From the NCBI RefSeq assembly GCF_030247195.1, contig NC_080672.1:12090001-12154000 (forward strand): 64,000 nucleotides of DNA, written 5' to 3'. Of this stretch, positions 12,901 to 25,149 are shown one piece after another (within the stretch, counting starts at the first letter, position 1; each line of letters begins with the position of its first letter). Source of the stretch: Topomyia yanbarensis. Lineage: Eukaryota > Arthropoda > Insecta > Diptera > Culicidae. The notes beneath the pieces are model-generated. The model was not told the DNA's origin and did not search any database. It saw nothing but the letters and a program-made list of their open reading frames with translations. The position numbers were made by a program, and so were the translations under genes.

Positions 12901-13719
12901 CACGTTTTTCCTCGTGTGCGTTCTGCTGCTGACTCTTTATTTTGACTAATGAATACGTATATGTAATCACCACTGGGCGAGTAAGTGCAAACTGTATTAT
13001 TTAGTTGATGGGAAAAAAGCTCCTTTCGGTCTGGTTTTAGGGGAGAGGAAAGTGGTGTTTATAGTTTGCTGGCTGGGTGGCTGGCTAAACCCACACAATG
13101 AAGACCCTGATGTGTGCGGCCCTGCGGTCGTTTTGCCTTAGTGAAATAGTGGAGACAAATTTTAAAATAATTGAGAGGGAAATATGTATTTTGCGGATTT
13201 TCTTTATGATCGAATAGAGAGAAACTATGTATAAACGAATTATAAAACCTTATCGTAAGACCGATTCTTGATTGCGTCGTTAAGCGCTCCTATTCGTGTT
13301 CGTAGATCGATTTTAAAATTAATTTTTTTATTAATATTTAGCGTAAGTAGTACCTGTTTCTCATGTACCAGCTTGTAGATTATAGTAAGCAGGAATATTT
13401 GAATACTCCTTAAATGAAAAATATTTAAATTACCCATTCTTTATTTCATGAGCTGTTCTTCTAAGACATTCGTCCCGTTGCACGTCTTCGACCTGATCTC
13501 AACGAGTGGAGAGGAGCTGCTTCTGGCGGCAAAGGACCGAGCCTCATCATATAGTTCAAGGTCACAAGTCATCGCCCAACAGCAGCATTTGACGGTAACT
13601 AGTTACGCCGAAATTTAAAACTATCTTTCTCGATCTGATGGCTCGCGCGAGTGATACTGAAGCTATGAAAACGAATGATCCCGAAAAGATCCTCTTAGGA
13701 GAAGCAACTGGAATATTAG
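9986..13719. other. Gene-free stretch, mostly unassigned
   Basis: No recognisable protein domain. Two open frames at 12,233-12,481 and 12,508-12,741 lack similarity to anything I know and have no supporting splice or promoter context. The 12,120-12,480 part is more GC-rich and could be conserved non-coding DNA. A short MARASDTEA-like frame near 13,640 is too small to judge. Confidence 0.35.
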
Positions 13720-14330
13720 ACACTAAGGTTGTTACAGTAAAATGTGTAATTTAAATGTTAAAAGGGAGGAATAAGAGATTAGTGTGTACTGCAAGAGATG
13801 GGCATTTGACAGCCCGCTTGAAAACAAAAGATCGCTGCACAATTTGCTTGAAAACAAATCCCCGGAAGAACGGGTGACAAAATAAAAATAGGTAGTCTGA
13901 TAAAAGGGTTGACCGAGTACGGTCGAGAGCGGTGGTGTGTCTCCCCGCTGTTCAGTCGGAGAAAATAGTTGACCGCTGGAGGAAAAAAAGGAAGAGCCCA
14001 CGTGGGCGAGGACGGTGGAACCAGAACGCCTAAATCTTGGAACGTTATTGAAAAGTTTCCCAAAAGGCACTTTTCCCATCATCGGTCGCAGAGTCAGGCG
14101 AGAAGAAATAAATTTCCCGAACGTCGCGCGTTGGTGAATGCAGAGAGCTTTCGGCCCACGTGGAAGGAGGGGGACCTAATCCGCTATCTGGTCGGGACGA
14201 TTTTCTCCAACCTCCATCTGTTCGGTGCTGCTAGTAGTGTCCACATTCGGCTTTGTGTCAGTTTTCCGCGAGCTGCTCGAGAGTTTTGGCCCCAGTTGTG
14301 GATGTGCTGGTATGCAAAAGAAATAGAGGG
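13720..14330 (+). other. Possible LTR or leader of the gypsy element
   Basis: This block precedes the gypsy pol remnant where an LTR and leader would be expected. It has a purine tract (AAAAGGGAGGAA near 13,757), a GATAAAAGGG TATA-like word near 13,900, and an AATAAAA word near 13,881. I found no matching second copy downstream of pol, so the LTR reading is unproven. A gag gene with zinc knuckles is not seen between here and the protease. Confidence 0.3.
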
Positions 14331-17300
14331 TAAGGAATCTCCGCAAGCAATAGAAAACCCCGCCGATACCACCGAACTAGGATTGCCAAATACAATCATC
14401 ATTAATCCAGGACTAGACAATCGCCCACATGCAATCATTAGCATACTGGGCAAAGAAATGCAAGCGCTGCTAGATAGTGGAGTGAACTGCTCACTGCTAG
14501 GTGGCAACAATGTAGAGATCGTCGAACAGCTAAGTCTGCGCAAAGGAAACGTGATTAGAGGCATCAAAACAGCGGACGGCACACAACACAAAATTTCACA
14601 CTTCGTCCGAGTGCCGATAGTTTTTAACAACCGGAACGAGACCATCCCACTGCTACTGGTTCCGACAATTCCGGATTGCCTGATCCTGGGCATGAACTTT
14701 TGGGACAAGTTCGGAGTCAAAGCAACATGCTGCAGTGTGGAAACGGAGCTGGAGGAGACGGAGCTGAACGAGGATGAGCCGATGAAAGTTCTGAGCGCAG
14801 CACAACACAGACAGCTTAAGGAAACGCTTGCGAAGTTCCCAACAGCGGAAGGAAGGCTGGGCATGACAACATTATATGAACACCGCATAGACGTGGGAGA
14901 CGCACCACCACGCAAGCAGCGACACTATCCAATGTCTCCGTATGTGCTAGAAGAAGTGAACCGCGAGATCGACAGGATGCTCGCTCTGGAACTTATAGAA
15001 GAAGCTCTATTTTCTCCGTGGAACAACCCACTGGTAGCGGTTAAGAAGAAAACTGTGAAATACCGGGTCTGTCTGGACGCCCGCCACTTAAACTCGGTGA
15101 TGGTGAACGAAGGATACCCTATTCCGCAAATCTCATCGACCATCAACAATCTCGGCGGCTGTGAGTACATTTCGTCAATCGATCTCAAGGATGCGTTCTG
15201 GCAGTTACCGTTGCAGGAGGCATCTAGGCCGTTGACAGCATTTACGGTTCCATCACGAGAACACTTCCAGTTCAAGGACTTTGTACAGCGAGTCAAGCTC
15301 TCGCGCGACTGATGACACACTTGTTCGCAGACATGGAACCATACGTATTTCACTACCTGGACGACATCGTAATCTGCTCCAAAACGTTCGACGAACACAT
15401 CAAGCTGTTGGAAGAAGTAGCGAGGCGTCTACGAAGAGCAAACTTGACGATATCGCCAGAGAAATCCAAGTTCTGTCGTCGAGAAATCAGATATCTGGGG
15501 TACAGTTTTGAATGAGAGCGGATGGAAAGTCGATGAAGAAAAGATCGAGAGCATCGTGAAATTCCCAGCTCCAACGAACCGGAAGGAGGTGCAACGGTTT
15601 CTCGACATGTGCAATTGGTACCGACGTTTCATAGCAGATTTCTCTCGACTGGCAGTACCAATAACGGAACTGTCGAAGACAAAGAATAAGTTTCGATGGA
15701 GTACGCAAGCAGACGAAGCATTTCTAAAGCTCAAAGCAGCGTTGGTATCAGCCCCGGTTTTGGCAATGCCTGACTATACAATGCCATTTGCTATTGCCTG
15801 CGATGCCAGCGATGTTGCGATTGGAGACTGACGGAAAGGAACACCCGATTTGCTACTTTTCACAGAAGCTATCGTCTTTGGAACGGAAGTATTCGGTAAC
15901 GGAACGGGAATGTCTGGCGATCATCCGCGCCATCGAGAAGTTCCGAGGGTACATAGAAGGAGTGAAGTTTACCGTTTTTTGCGACCACGCCGCACTCAGC
16001 TATCTGCGATCGATGAAGAATCCGATAGCCCTCATGAGCCGGTGGTTGTTACGTTTAAACGCATTCGACTTCGAGATCAAGTACCGGAAGGGAAGCATCA
16101 ACGTAGTACCGGACGCACTATCACGGGTAGCGGCATCGGTGACCTTCGACGGTGCGAACTCCACTGATTCATGGTACATGCAGCTAAAGGATAAAGTGCA
16201 GAAGGAAGGCGATCGCTTCCCGGACTTCAGGTTAGCGAACAACGAGCTGTACAAGAACTGTCTAAGCAAGGACGAAGATGGAAATGCGATCCACTTGTGG
16301 AAAAAGGTGGTACCATTTGAAGAACGACGCGGGTTAATAGGCAAGTTCCATGACTCACCTACAGCAGCACACTTGGGTTTCCACAGAACTCTTCAGAAAC
16401 TTCAAGCCCATTTTCACTGCGGGAGGAGGTAACCAACTACGTCAAGAGCTGCCAAACCTGCAAGGCAAGTAAAGCACCAAACACAAGGATGATGCCACAG
16501 ATGGGAAACTTGAAGCCAGCCAAAATGCCCTGGGAGTTAATATCAATGGACTTTGTTGGTCCGTTCACACGCTCGAAGCAGGGAAACACAGTCATGCTAG
16601 TAGTCGTAGATTGGATCACGAAATACGTCGTCGCACATCCAATAAAAAAAACGCGGACGCTGCAAAGATGGTTCAGTTTCTGGAGCAGGAAGTCTTCTTG
16701 AAGTTTTCACGTCCCAGAACAGTTTTATCGGACAATGGAAAACAGTTCGAGTCGACGGTGTTCAAGTAAATGCTAGCTCGGCACAACATCGTGCATATGA
16801 AGACGGCTTACTACTGCCCAATGGTAAACAATGCAGAGCGGGTCAACAGGGTACTAATCACCTGAATTCGAGCATTGCTAGAAGGAGATCATCGAGAGTG
16901 GGATTCACAGCTTCCAGCAATGACGGCGGCCATCAACGGTGCGAAACATGATGCGACCGGAGTAAGTCCGCATTTCGCCAACTTTGGAAGGGACCTAATA
17001 CTTCACACAGATCTCTACGTGCAACAAAGTCTCAACACCCCAGACGACCCCAAGGTAGCACAGGACATGCGACTGTCAACGGTTCAGCGGGTACAGGAAT
17101 TCGTACTGCGACGCATCAGGAACAATCACGAAAAGGCGAAGCAGAGATACAATCTTCGAACACGAACAGTAGCATTCAAACCGGGAGATTTGGTATGGCG
17201 TAGAACCTTTGGACTGTTGTCGAAAGTAAACCACGTGAACCGCAAACTTGATCGCAAGTTCGTTCCAGCGATAGCCAAAGACGTCCTGGGCGTCAACCTG

Positions 17301-17369
17301 TACACTCTAGAAGACGTAGCCACAGGAAAGAGAGGCAGGTATCACGCAAAGGACATTAAGGCAGAATAG
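14331..17369 (+). mobile_element. Ty3/gypsy LTR retrotransposon pol, multiply frameshifted
   Basis: Domains appear in the usual Ty3/gypsy order. Protease has the DSG triad at 14,473-14,481. Reverse transcriptase has RVCLDARHLN and the SSIDLKDAFWQL motif A, with the YLDD box at 15,354-15,365. RNase H has the TERECLAI and DHAAL segments and ends with the DALSR block. Integrase has an HHCC-type finger (C-x2-C near 16,455), then acidic residues in MDFVGPF, LSDNGKQF and NNAERVN that look like the D,D,E set. A chromodomain was not recognised. Frame is broken near 15,277 (small deletion before YLDD), 15,503 (one-base insertion), 15,825, 16,417 and 16,655. In-frame stops lie at 16,767-16,769 and 16,863-16,865. 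It is dead, although catalytic residues survive in pieces. Confidence 0.9.
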
Positions 17370-18636
17370 AGAAAATTTACGCAGCTATATCGGCAGGCTC
17401 CAACCTGCTAACCACGGGCATCATGCTCCAAAAAATACCGTTAGCCGATCGGGACAAATCATGCCCTGTCATGGTGCGGCGAGCAATAACTTTTTCAAAC
17501 TACACCATGGCACACCACCCAGCGTCATTTGGATTCGAAGAGCTGGCCCATGACAACTCGCAGTCGCAGCAAGGAGCTGTTGTGACGTGGGGGACGGGAC
17601 AGGACTTCCTCCAACGAGGACAGAAGCCTTCAGCAGGCAAGCCATTAGCGATTCGGGAGAAAATGTGTTTCGAGAAGCAGAAGCCTTCGCCGTTAGCGAT
17701 TCGAGAGAATACGCATGTCGAGAAAGCAGAAGCCTAAAACAGGCGCGCCATTTCGGAACGACAGAAACCAGCCAGCGACCGCGCGAGCGCAATAGGAAGG
17801 AAAGCAGGTAACCGCAAACTAGAGACGGAACTTTTGGGGGGAGAGCCTCGGGAAAACCTTGAGCCGTTGCACAGGGGTGTAGGTCGACGAAGGCGGACTC
17901 CTCAGACACAGCGGAAGTCAATCTCAAAGGTAAGCTGCTTCATGGTGACACATCAAACCAAGATAGACCTGGGTTGTTGGCGCACATAACTGTATTCTTG
18001 GTTGCGAACGTCCTCTACAAGTCGATACAAAAGACTAGGAAGTCCACATAACGAAAATTATGGCTTCAAAGTTAAGAGAAATCTCATTTTGAAGAACTGC
18101 GAAGTCGCATCCCAGATTCAAGTTTCACTAGCAAGTAATCCAAAGCCAGCATGGCCGTATGGCCGGAGCTAACTCTGAAAAGTCTTAGCACGCCCAGTGA
18201 AATCAAGCTGATTTGTGGCTATTGTGATGGTTCCCATCGCAACCATCGGAGGGAAGGTACGAATCGCTGACCTACACTACATTTATCTATGAAAAAGGCA
18301 CATCACCAGAAGTTGTTTTTCATCCAAATCTCGCCACAAGTTTTAGACTCACCATTACACTTTTCTGCACCCACGGTATCGAGCCCCAATCACAACCACC
18401 GTCCTTCGAAGAACCAAAGACTACCCACTACCACAGACCACCAGAAGTGCCCTGCTACAACTATTTCGTCGTCAGCGCGAAAACCATACCATTGACAAAC
18501 ATGGCCAACATCATCCCAGTAGCGTCCTACTCGTAGCGGCTTCCAAGTAAGCTTTGGTACGACATAAATTCACATCACCGGCACTTATGAGTTGCACCAC
18601 AGTCGCGACAAGGTGATGGTCAAATTCTGATCCAGA
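17370..18636 (+). other. Gypsy 3' flank with short tandem repeat; otherwise unassigned
   Basis: Sequence after gypsy integrase has no domain I recognise. Between about 17,622 and 17,740 a unit starting CAGAAGCCT and containing TTAGCGATTCG(G/A)GAGAA repeats about three times with a period near 50-60 bases. A G-run (TTTTGGGGGGAGA, near 17,832) resembles a polypurine tract, but no LTR copy follows that I can match. Confidence 0.35.
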
Positions 18637-18770
18637 ATGTCCAATGAAGAGATCGAAATCATGATGCACCGGTTCTGGCAAATCGAGAAATTGCTGGATA
18701 TTCCCAAGTGCTCCAAAGAAGCAGTAGTACGCGAATCAAGCTTCCTGTCCAGATACAAACCAGATCCGTC
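18637..18770 (+). pseudogene. BEL/Pao pol scrap
   Basis: A short plus-strand frame beginning MSNEEIEIMMHRFWQIE resembles the segment between protease and reverse transcriptase of BEL/Pao polyproteins, where an acidic F-W-x-I/L-E block precedes a Ser-Lys-Glu stretch. The similarity ends near 18,770, and the reverse transcriptase itself is not found downstream. It is a remnant, judged by pattern memory only. Confidence 0.4.
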
Positions 18771-18929
18771 CAGTCCAGTAAGCATTCGAAGAAACCGATG
18801 CCAAGCTTGTTGGTTTAGCGTTGAAGAACGTCGAGCTCTAGGCGCAGTATATTCATCAGAGAATAAGAGGTCTTGAAGTGCCGAGTGTCGTACACCATTC
18901 GACTTTTAAAAAGATTCAAATGCCTGACC

Positions 18930-19260
18930 TGTAGTGCGTGTAGTCATTTAGCTCCCGTTTTCGAAAGCCAGTTTCCAGTTTTGTCGCGATCTACTCGGAT
19001 AGTTAGCACTCGACCGCGAATCTACCCCTTTTCGACTGAGAGTTTCTCGGCGGCAGAATTTCTCCCCATACGGATGCCCGTTGTGTGAGCTACTTATCTC
19101 CCAGTTTTGTTGCGATCTACTTGGGTGTCGAGGTCGGTCCGGTGCTTCCGGTTTGCTGGTGTTCCGACGAGCCACTGCTAGCGCTTCACGCGACCTACTC
19201 GATCTAGTTCTCGGAGCTACTCAAGGGCTTCCCGGTAGGTTGACGAGGTCGGTCCGGCCA
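18930..19260. repeat. Two to three diverged repeat units
   Basis: CCAGTTTTGTCGCGATCTAC near 18,977 recurs as CCAGTTTTGTTGCGATCTAC near 19,101, about 125 bases apart. A GAGGTCGGTCCGG word occurs near 19,130 and 19,245. These look like diverged minisatellite units, perhaps from the UTR of the neighbouring retroelement. Confidence 0.45.
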
Positions 19261-19504
19261 TTCTTGTTAGAGCGTGGCATCTTGACGACCCGCTTGGTGT
19301 GGCGATTATCTATTGTTTCTTTTATCCACTCGCTTGATTACCCCGCTATTTTCGTCTTCGGGTGGAGAGAGGGTACTCGAATCTGTGCTGGTAATTCCTG
19401 TAGCAGCCATGGCCTGACAGAAATTGCTTCAGATGGAAGTTGACTCTTCGTGTATCCTGTTCATCTACGGTGTGTCCATATTTTATTTCTCTTGCCACTT
19501 CCTC

Positions 19505-20290
19505 ATGATATCAATCCGCATTGTTCGTCGTGCTCGCGATCAATGGCGTAGGACTGAGGAACGCCCGTCGTAATTGTCATTCTTCTCTCACCTTTGTCCG
19601 TCTCGTTGATCAGTGTTCGGTTCTAAATGTAGCTCTTCAAAATGCTGCAGAGGTACTCAGGAGCTGTGCAGCGAATAGACGACGTGCACAAAAGCGGCAT
19701 CCACTGTAGACCTGCCTTTTCGGCTGCTGAACTGTATGTTGAACAGGCCGCCCGTACTTGGTGAACATGTTCAGGGTTATTCTCACTAACAAATCCAACA
19801 AACATGTTGGCCTATACGCCGAAGGATCTCCAAGAGGTTTTGCCGTCTTTGGCAGCAATGCCTGTTTCTGTCGCTTCCAGCTGTCGGGGAAGCTAACTTA
19901 ATCAATATTTTTCTGTGGTGTAGTCCAGAACATACCTGGGATCTCCTGGATCGCCGTTTTCAGTACCAGATTGGGGATTCCGTCTGATCCTGGAACTTTC
20001 TTCAGTTTGATAGCTTTCACCACCTCGATTAGCTCTTCGTCGGTTATTCAGGTTTCTTCGTCATGATTATTTTCCTCGCAGAACGGTGGAAGCGACCAGA
20101 TCGTTGATTCATGCTGCGAGAACAGACGCATCTTCTCCGGACACCTTTCCTGTGCGCTTAAGCTTTTATCTTCGCAATGGCAGCTCTGTAGGCGTCTCCC
20201 CAAGGATTCGCGTTGACTTTGTGGCTAAGTTCCACAGGCTTTCTTGCGAGCCCTCTGACTTCTTCTCCAGGCTCGGAGGCAATTTACATG
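19505..20290 (-). mobile_element. R1-like non-LTR retrotransposon fragment
   Basis: Read on the minus strand with several frame changes. First comes NPWGDAYR near 20,200, a block typical of the linker before R1/Jockey-group reverse transcriptases. Next is the TDEELIEVVKAIK segment and a PGSDGIPNLVLK block near 20,000-20,050. Then PLGDPSAYRP near 19,830. Finally an ETDKG-type segment runs into the start of a GVPQ motif B near 19,550. Translation is lost there, so the catalytic DD box and C-terminus are missing. Multiple frameshifts show this is an old fragment. Confidence 0.65.
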
Positions 20291-20569
20291 TAGATCGGAG
20301 ATCGTCATTGCTGGGCGGTGACCGTGTAGCGGTTTTCCATTCGACGGACACCTCCTTGTTGAAGATCAACGTTTTGCACCTTCGCTTGCTTATTTGCCTC
20401 CAATGTGATTCAAACTGTGTCTTGTTCCCAATGCTGTGCACTGATGGCTCAATTCTAGAAGGTCTGGTTCTATGGACTGTCCAGCCCAGCCTAGGCATTG
20501 ACAGCAATTAGGCTACCTCTAGCCAACGATATTACGTAAGATGTCTCTCTGCTTATTCTGTCGCTAAAT

Positions 20570-20870
20570 ATTCACGGCTAGATGAGTCGTATGACATAAT
20601 CAGTTTTCTTGGAAAGACAAAATGAATGACGTTATCTGCCCAGATGGTTTAGTTTTACTGAATCGTACGCTGCCTTGAAATCCCACAAACGGATGGTGAG
20701 TCCACTAGGCTATTTCCGAAGTTTTTCCAAGATCTATCGCAAGGAAAACATCTTGTATGCACCCTCAAATATTCCAACCAGCAAGCGCAGTCTGCAAAAC
20801 AGAACAGGTTACTTATAGGCATCGTCTGGGGTATGTTATGGCTAGACTATAACACTCGAGCTTAGGGCTC
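20570..20870 (-). mobile_element. RTE-like reverse transcriptase fragment
   Basis: Minus-strand reading gives MFSLR, ILEKLRK and then a DFKAAYDSVK block near 20,660-20,690. That block is the motif A region characteristic of the RTE-like family also present at 44,252-45,540. Only this short stretch survives, with in-frame stops. Confidence 0.6.
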
Positions 20871-21361
20871 TTCTTGTAGATAGGGCATGAGACCATCCAA
20901 CCAATCCGTAGGCATGTCTTCTTCCACCAAGATCATCACGATTACACAATGTGTTGCTTCGCGCAGCCGATCACTCCCGACTTTGGAAGTTCGAACGGGA
21001 TTCCATTCTTCTATTTCTATTTCTCTTACCACTTATCAATCCGTATTGGTAACTTTGGTATCAATTTTTATATAATTCGTTTATGAGGAATTTCGCGCTA
21101 AATCGTATTCAGAGTTGGCAGCACCCTCTCAGATTTTAAGGAAAATTTCTATACGCGAGAATTTTGTCACAAAAAGCAATTTTGCATACATTGTTTTTCC
21201 AAAAATGATCTAGACTGTCTTCAAACGTCAAACGTCTGCCAAACTTTTTTTTACCAATTTAATTCAAACGGCTATAGTCTAAAAATGACAAATCCTACAA
21301 AAAAATGGTGATTTCATTTCATAAAATTTGTCAAATTTTTCAATAAAAGAATTGGCTCTCC
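20871..21361. other. Gene-free stretch
   Basis: No gene seen. Positions 20,998-21,050 resemble 19,470-19,520 (TATTTCTCTT-CCACTT-ATCAATCCG words), suggesting two copies of an unnamed repeat. Confidence 0.35.
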
Positions 21362-22344
21362 CCTCGGGACTGGGTTCTGTTACTCTGGACTATGGACACT
21401 GAACTTTAGATTCTGGACTCTTCACTCTCATCGCTGGATGGTGGACTCTTGGCGCGGGCCTCGAATTTCTGTACTATGCACTCTGGACTCTGAACCATGG
21501 GCTCTGGTATCTGGGGTCTTGATCCTTCACTCTGGAATCTGAACTCTAGGACTCTGGACTCTGAACTTTCTGCTCTGCACTCGGGTCTCTGGATTCTGGA
21601 TTGTGGGCTCTCTCCTCGGGACTCTGGATTCTGGTCTCTGGGCACTGTGCTCTGGACTCTCGGCTCTGAGCTCGGGACACTGGGCTCAGTATTTTGGGTT
21701 GAGGACTCTGGTCTCTGGACTCTGAACTCTGGTCTCAGGATTCTTGTCTCTGGATTCTGATCCACGATTCTGGACTTTGAACTCTGGATGCTACACTCTT
21801 CACGCTGGTTTCTGGAGTCTGAACTCTCGCCTCTAGATTCAGTGTTACGGACTCTGGATGTTGGCCTCTGGGTTCTGTTCTCTGTGCTCTGGTGTATGAA
21901 CTTTTGCCTTAGTATTTTGGGTTAAGTACTTTGGGCTCTAGATTCTGGTCTCAGAGCTCTGGACTCTGCCCACTGTAATTTGGGTTGAAGACTCTGGATC
22001 CAGGTTTCCTGACTCTGTTCTCTGCACTCTGGACTCTGCATTCTTAACTCTGGATTCTGAGCTCTCGCCTCGAGATTCTGTGCTCTGGATTCTGGACTGC
22101 AGACTGTGGTCTCTGTGGTATGGGCTCTGGGTCTTGATTCTGGACGTTGGACTCTGTACTGTGGACTCTGGACTCTAAACTCTGAACTATGCACTCTGCA
22201 CTCGGGACTCTGGATTCTGGACTCCGGACTCTGGTCTCTCTCTCCTCGGGACTCTGGGTTCTGGTCGCTGGGCTATGAAATCTAAACTCTAGATTATCGA
22301 ATCTGAACTCTGGAATCTGGACTCTGTGCTCTGTAATCTGCTTG
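21362..22344. repeat. Degenerate GGACTCT tandem array, left part
   Basis: Nearly 1 kb of variants of a 7-base GGACTCT word (CTGGACT, CTGAACT, CTGGGCT and so on). The plus strand is T- and G-rich; the minus strand is correspondingly AGAGTCC-rich. Open frames on either strand here are repeat artefacts rich in SLWTL or ESRVQ. The array resumes at 22,755 after an inserted SINE. Confidence 0.9.
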
Positions 22345-22754
22345 AGCTTGTGCGACCACCCCTGGCTGCTACTCCGTTATCGATCGGGACTAGCTGAAGT
22401 TGAACGTAGATCGCGGAAGGAAAGCGAGGAATGGTTAGTCCGATATTTGCTTTTGCTAGAGGCCGTATATACTACTGCGCACTCCACAAGTATCACGGGA
22501 GGAGGAAATTTTTGTTAGTAACAGTATAGAAGTTGGATCTACTTCTTCTTTACCGACGCCAGAGAGGTGATTCCACTACTAGGACTAGATATCGATCCAC
22601 CATTTTCATGGACCGGGGACCAACGGATTTACTTTTCTTCCGAAGGACCACAGATTTTTTCACCACAGAAAAATCTCAACGACCTCGGCTGGAATTGAAC
22701 CCAGGCCAACTGGAATGAGTGGCGGTCACGCTTACCACTCAACCACCGGCGCCG
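22345..22754 (-). mobile_element. tRNA-derived SINE inserted in the GGACTCT array
   Basis: On the minus strand the right edge begins with a tRNA-like head. The A box is TGGTTGAGTGG (about 22,735-22,745) and the B box is GGTTCAATTCC (22,691-22,701); the sequence between them could form a tRNA-like fold. A unique body of about 340 bases follows to the left edge. The element separates two parts of one array, which supports it being an insertion. I could not define a clean target duplication. It is a pol-III-type SINE of unknown family, different from the 30,309 copy. Confidence 0.7.
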
Positions 22755-23150
22755 TTTGTTCTGGACTCTGGACTCTAAACTCTGGTCTCACTCTTTTGGG
22801 TTCGGGGCTCTGGATTTTGGGCTCCGGGTTCTGGATTATGTGCTTAGTATTTTGGGATAAGAACTCTAGACTCTGGACTCTAGGTTTTGGTCTCTGGGCT
22901 CTGCCATCTGAACTCTAAACTCTGGGCTCTGAACTCTGCGCTCTGGACTCTGAACTCTGCACTCGGAACTCTGGATTCTGGACTCTGAGCTCTATCTTCG
23001 GAGCTAAGGGGCTCTGATCGCCGCACTATGCTATGCAGAGTCATTCTCGATACTGAACTCTGGATTCTGAATTCTAGACTGGCCTTGGTATTTGGGGTTA
23101 AGGACTTGCGACTCTGGATTCTGGTCTCTCTCCTCGGGACTCTGGGCTAT
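22755..23150. repeat. Degenerate GGACTCT tandem array, right part
   Basis: The GGACTCT-type array continues to about 23,150 with the same strand bias and period as the left part. It is broken near 23,010-23,050 and 23,080 by short unrelated words. Confidence 0.85.
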
Positions 23151-23229
23151 GGAATATATTTCTCTAATGTTCCACTCGATCTTTGTCTGACGATCATCGA
23201 TCTTTTTTGACTCATGCATTGAGGTTCCA

Positions 23230-24660
23230 TCCGAAACGTATTCCTTCCTACGCCTACGTCGAGCACCGCCAAGTTCACGGTTGGTCTCTCGTATATCCCA
23301 CCGCTAAGAGTTTGTATCGTTGCTGATCATACTTGTTCGTCAATTGCAGGTTTATTTGCTAGGACCCTGTCCTTATGCCAACAAATTCGTGGAAGTTTAG
23401 GGACAATCTTGTTGACTTCAATAGGCTTGGTTGTAGTAAGCCACTTGGATCTTCTGGTGTCAATTTTTTTTTTGTCAGCAGATAATCCCTGAGCCATTGC
23501 CATTGCCATTCCAGAAGTTATTGGGCAGAATTTGAGAATACTCTTAGCTATTCTTTAGAACGCGAGAACTGTCGTCGAAGAAAACGAAAGGCTTCAGCCT
23601 ATTGGAGAACTGGAGAAGGAAATGGTTAGGAGTTAGTACTGGAGAGAGGTCACCGTCAACAGGGATGTCAGTCGACGGTCGGGAGTTGATCATGTTTCCC
23701 ATCCCATTTAGTGCATTTTCAAACACCTTTCTTAGGGCCATGATACTGAATGACTGAAACTGCTATCGACCCGAAGTAATCCATGCCATTATGGGAAGAA
23801 GGACGAGTATAGGAAGCTAGTCGCGCTTCTGGAAGGTTAGCCATCGCTGGTAGATATGGTGTTGCGCGATCGTTCTTGCTTGGTTGGTATTCTCTGCGCA
23901 CTCTCCGGTAGACGTCCTTCAACCGTAGGATGTACTAGTGCTGTCGAAGCTCTTTTACCACAGTTTCGTGGTTTTGATGATGGAACCAGCGTTCTGCTTA
24001 TCTAGGGTAGGGTAAACACAGTAAATTGAGCTGAGTTCGGAGGGCGAGTTCTTCCTCGGTTGTTCCGTACCGCCGCAATGTTAGTGACAACTGTTCCTCA
24101 GGTGTCCACAGGAAGGATGATACACGGAACCACGGGCTAAGTAAGATCCGGATCCGGCAAATTTTTCCATTTGATGCCTAGACCCAGGATTTCACTGACC
24201 CGAAAAGCGACAAATTGGTTATATCTTCTGTGGCTCGAGTTCAGCCAACAGCACACATCTCTGGCGTTTCTGAATAGTATTCGTTAACCGCATTCCTAGA
24301 ATAGCTGCTTGAAGTTCGGCCCAAGGATCTCTTGTCTTAGCGGCTACAAGTGCGCAGGTCCTTGATGGCCACGCGGATAAACTGCTGGCAAATAAGTTCT
24401 CGCTAGCGTCGATGAAGGTATGCAGCTGTATCTGAGCGTTAACGAAGGTTAGTTGACGAAAATACCTTGGAATTTCAATGGCTTCTACACTGGGAACGGC
24501 CTACACCCAAAGCAACCACTCCTCGAACTCCTTGTCTCCGATTTTGTCGCTTCCGTATTTTAGTATTTTTTCAGTAAGTAAGCCGTCGGTCACCGGTCGG
24601 TCGGCTGGTCTCGCTATAAGGCTCGATGGGAAGTTATTCCAGGTGCCGGAAATGATTTTG
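23230..24660 (-). mobile_element. BEL/Pao LTR retrotransposon pol remnant
   Basis: Read from high to low coordinates on the minus strand with several frame changes. A KEFEEWLLW connection block and an IPRYF segment near 24,470-24,530 come first. An LHTFIDASEN RNase H start near 24,410 and a CALVAAKT block near 24,350 follow. Integrase comes next: ANLPEARLASY and MDYFG near 23,790-23,850, then MINSRP and LTPNHFLL near 23,610-23,690. The C-terminal SGGIYERP and AVLDV block lies near 23,260-23,310. These motifs in this order are diagnostic of BEL/Pao. Stops and frameshifts make it dead. LTRs were not identified. Confidence 0.85.
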
Positions 24661-25149
24661 TAACTCACATATGAAAATTGTTTGGAGGCGCAACTCTAGT
24701 TTGTCCATGGTACGCAGATCCGACATTGCGTGCTCCTCCGCTTGGTTGGATTCTCCCGAAATCACCAGGCTTATCTTCTCAGACTTGTACTCCGTCCTCT
24801 TTGTGCCTTCAGTCCGGCACTTCAGGCATAGGAGAGCTTTTTGCTCAGACACTCCTAGCTCTTCAGCACCTTTTTCGGTGGCCCGTATATAACTACAGGA
24901 ACGAACCGGAGTAGGTTGGTTTTTGTTTGATGAAAGTTAACACTGCTCTTAGTTTTTCCGTCAGAGGTTGACGAAATGGGTGTACCAGAAGTTGTCGCTT
25001 CCGGCTCGATCCTTTTGGTAGCGTGGAGAAGAGGGTGATGTAGTAATAGTTGAGCATTGGGAATCGCTTGCACTTACCCACCGATGGCCAATTTCTCTTG
25101 GAGATGCTGCACAAGGGCTCCGTCTTGCCACGGGGTGGTACATCCACTT

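Noticed and set aside
14184..14915. 243-residue Ser-rich open frame on the minus strand
   Set aside because: It is the exact antisense of the gypsy protease region, which carries recognised motifs on the plus strand.
21406..22194. Repetitive ESRVQ- and SLWTL-type proteins
   Set aside because: Direct translation of the degenerate GGACTCT array; frames exist because of the repeat, not selection.
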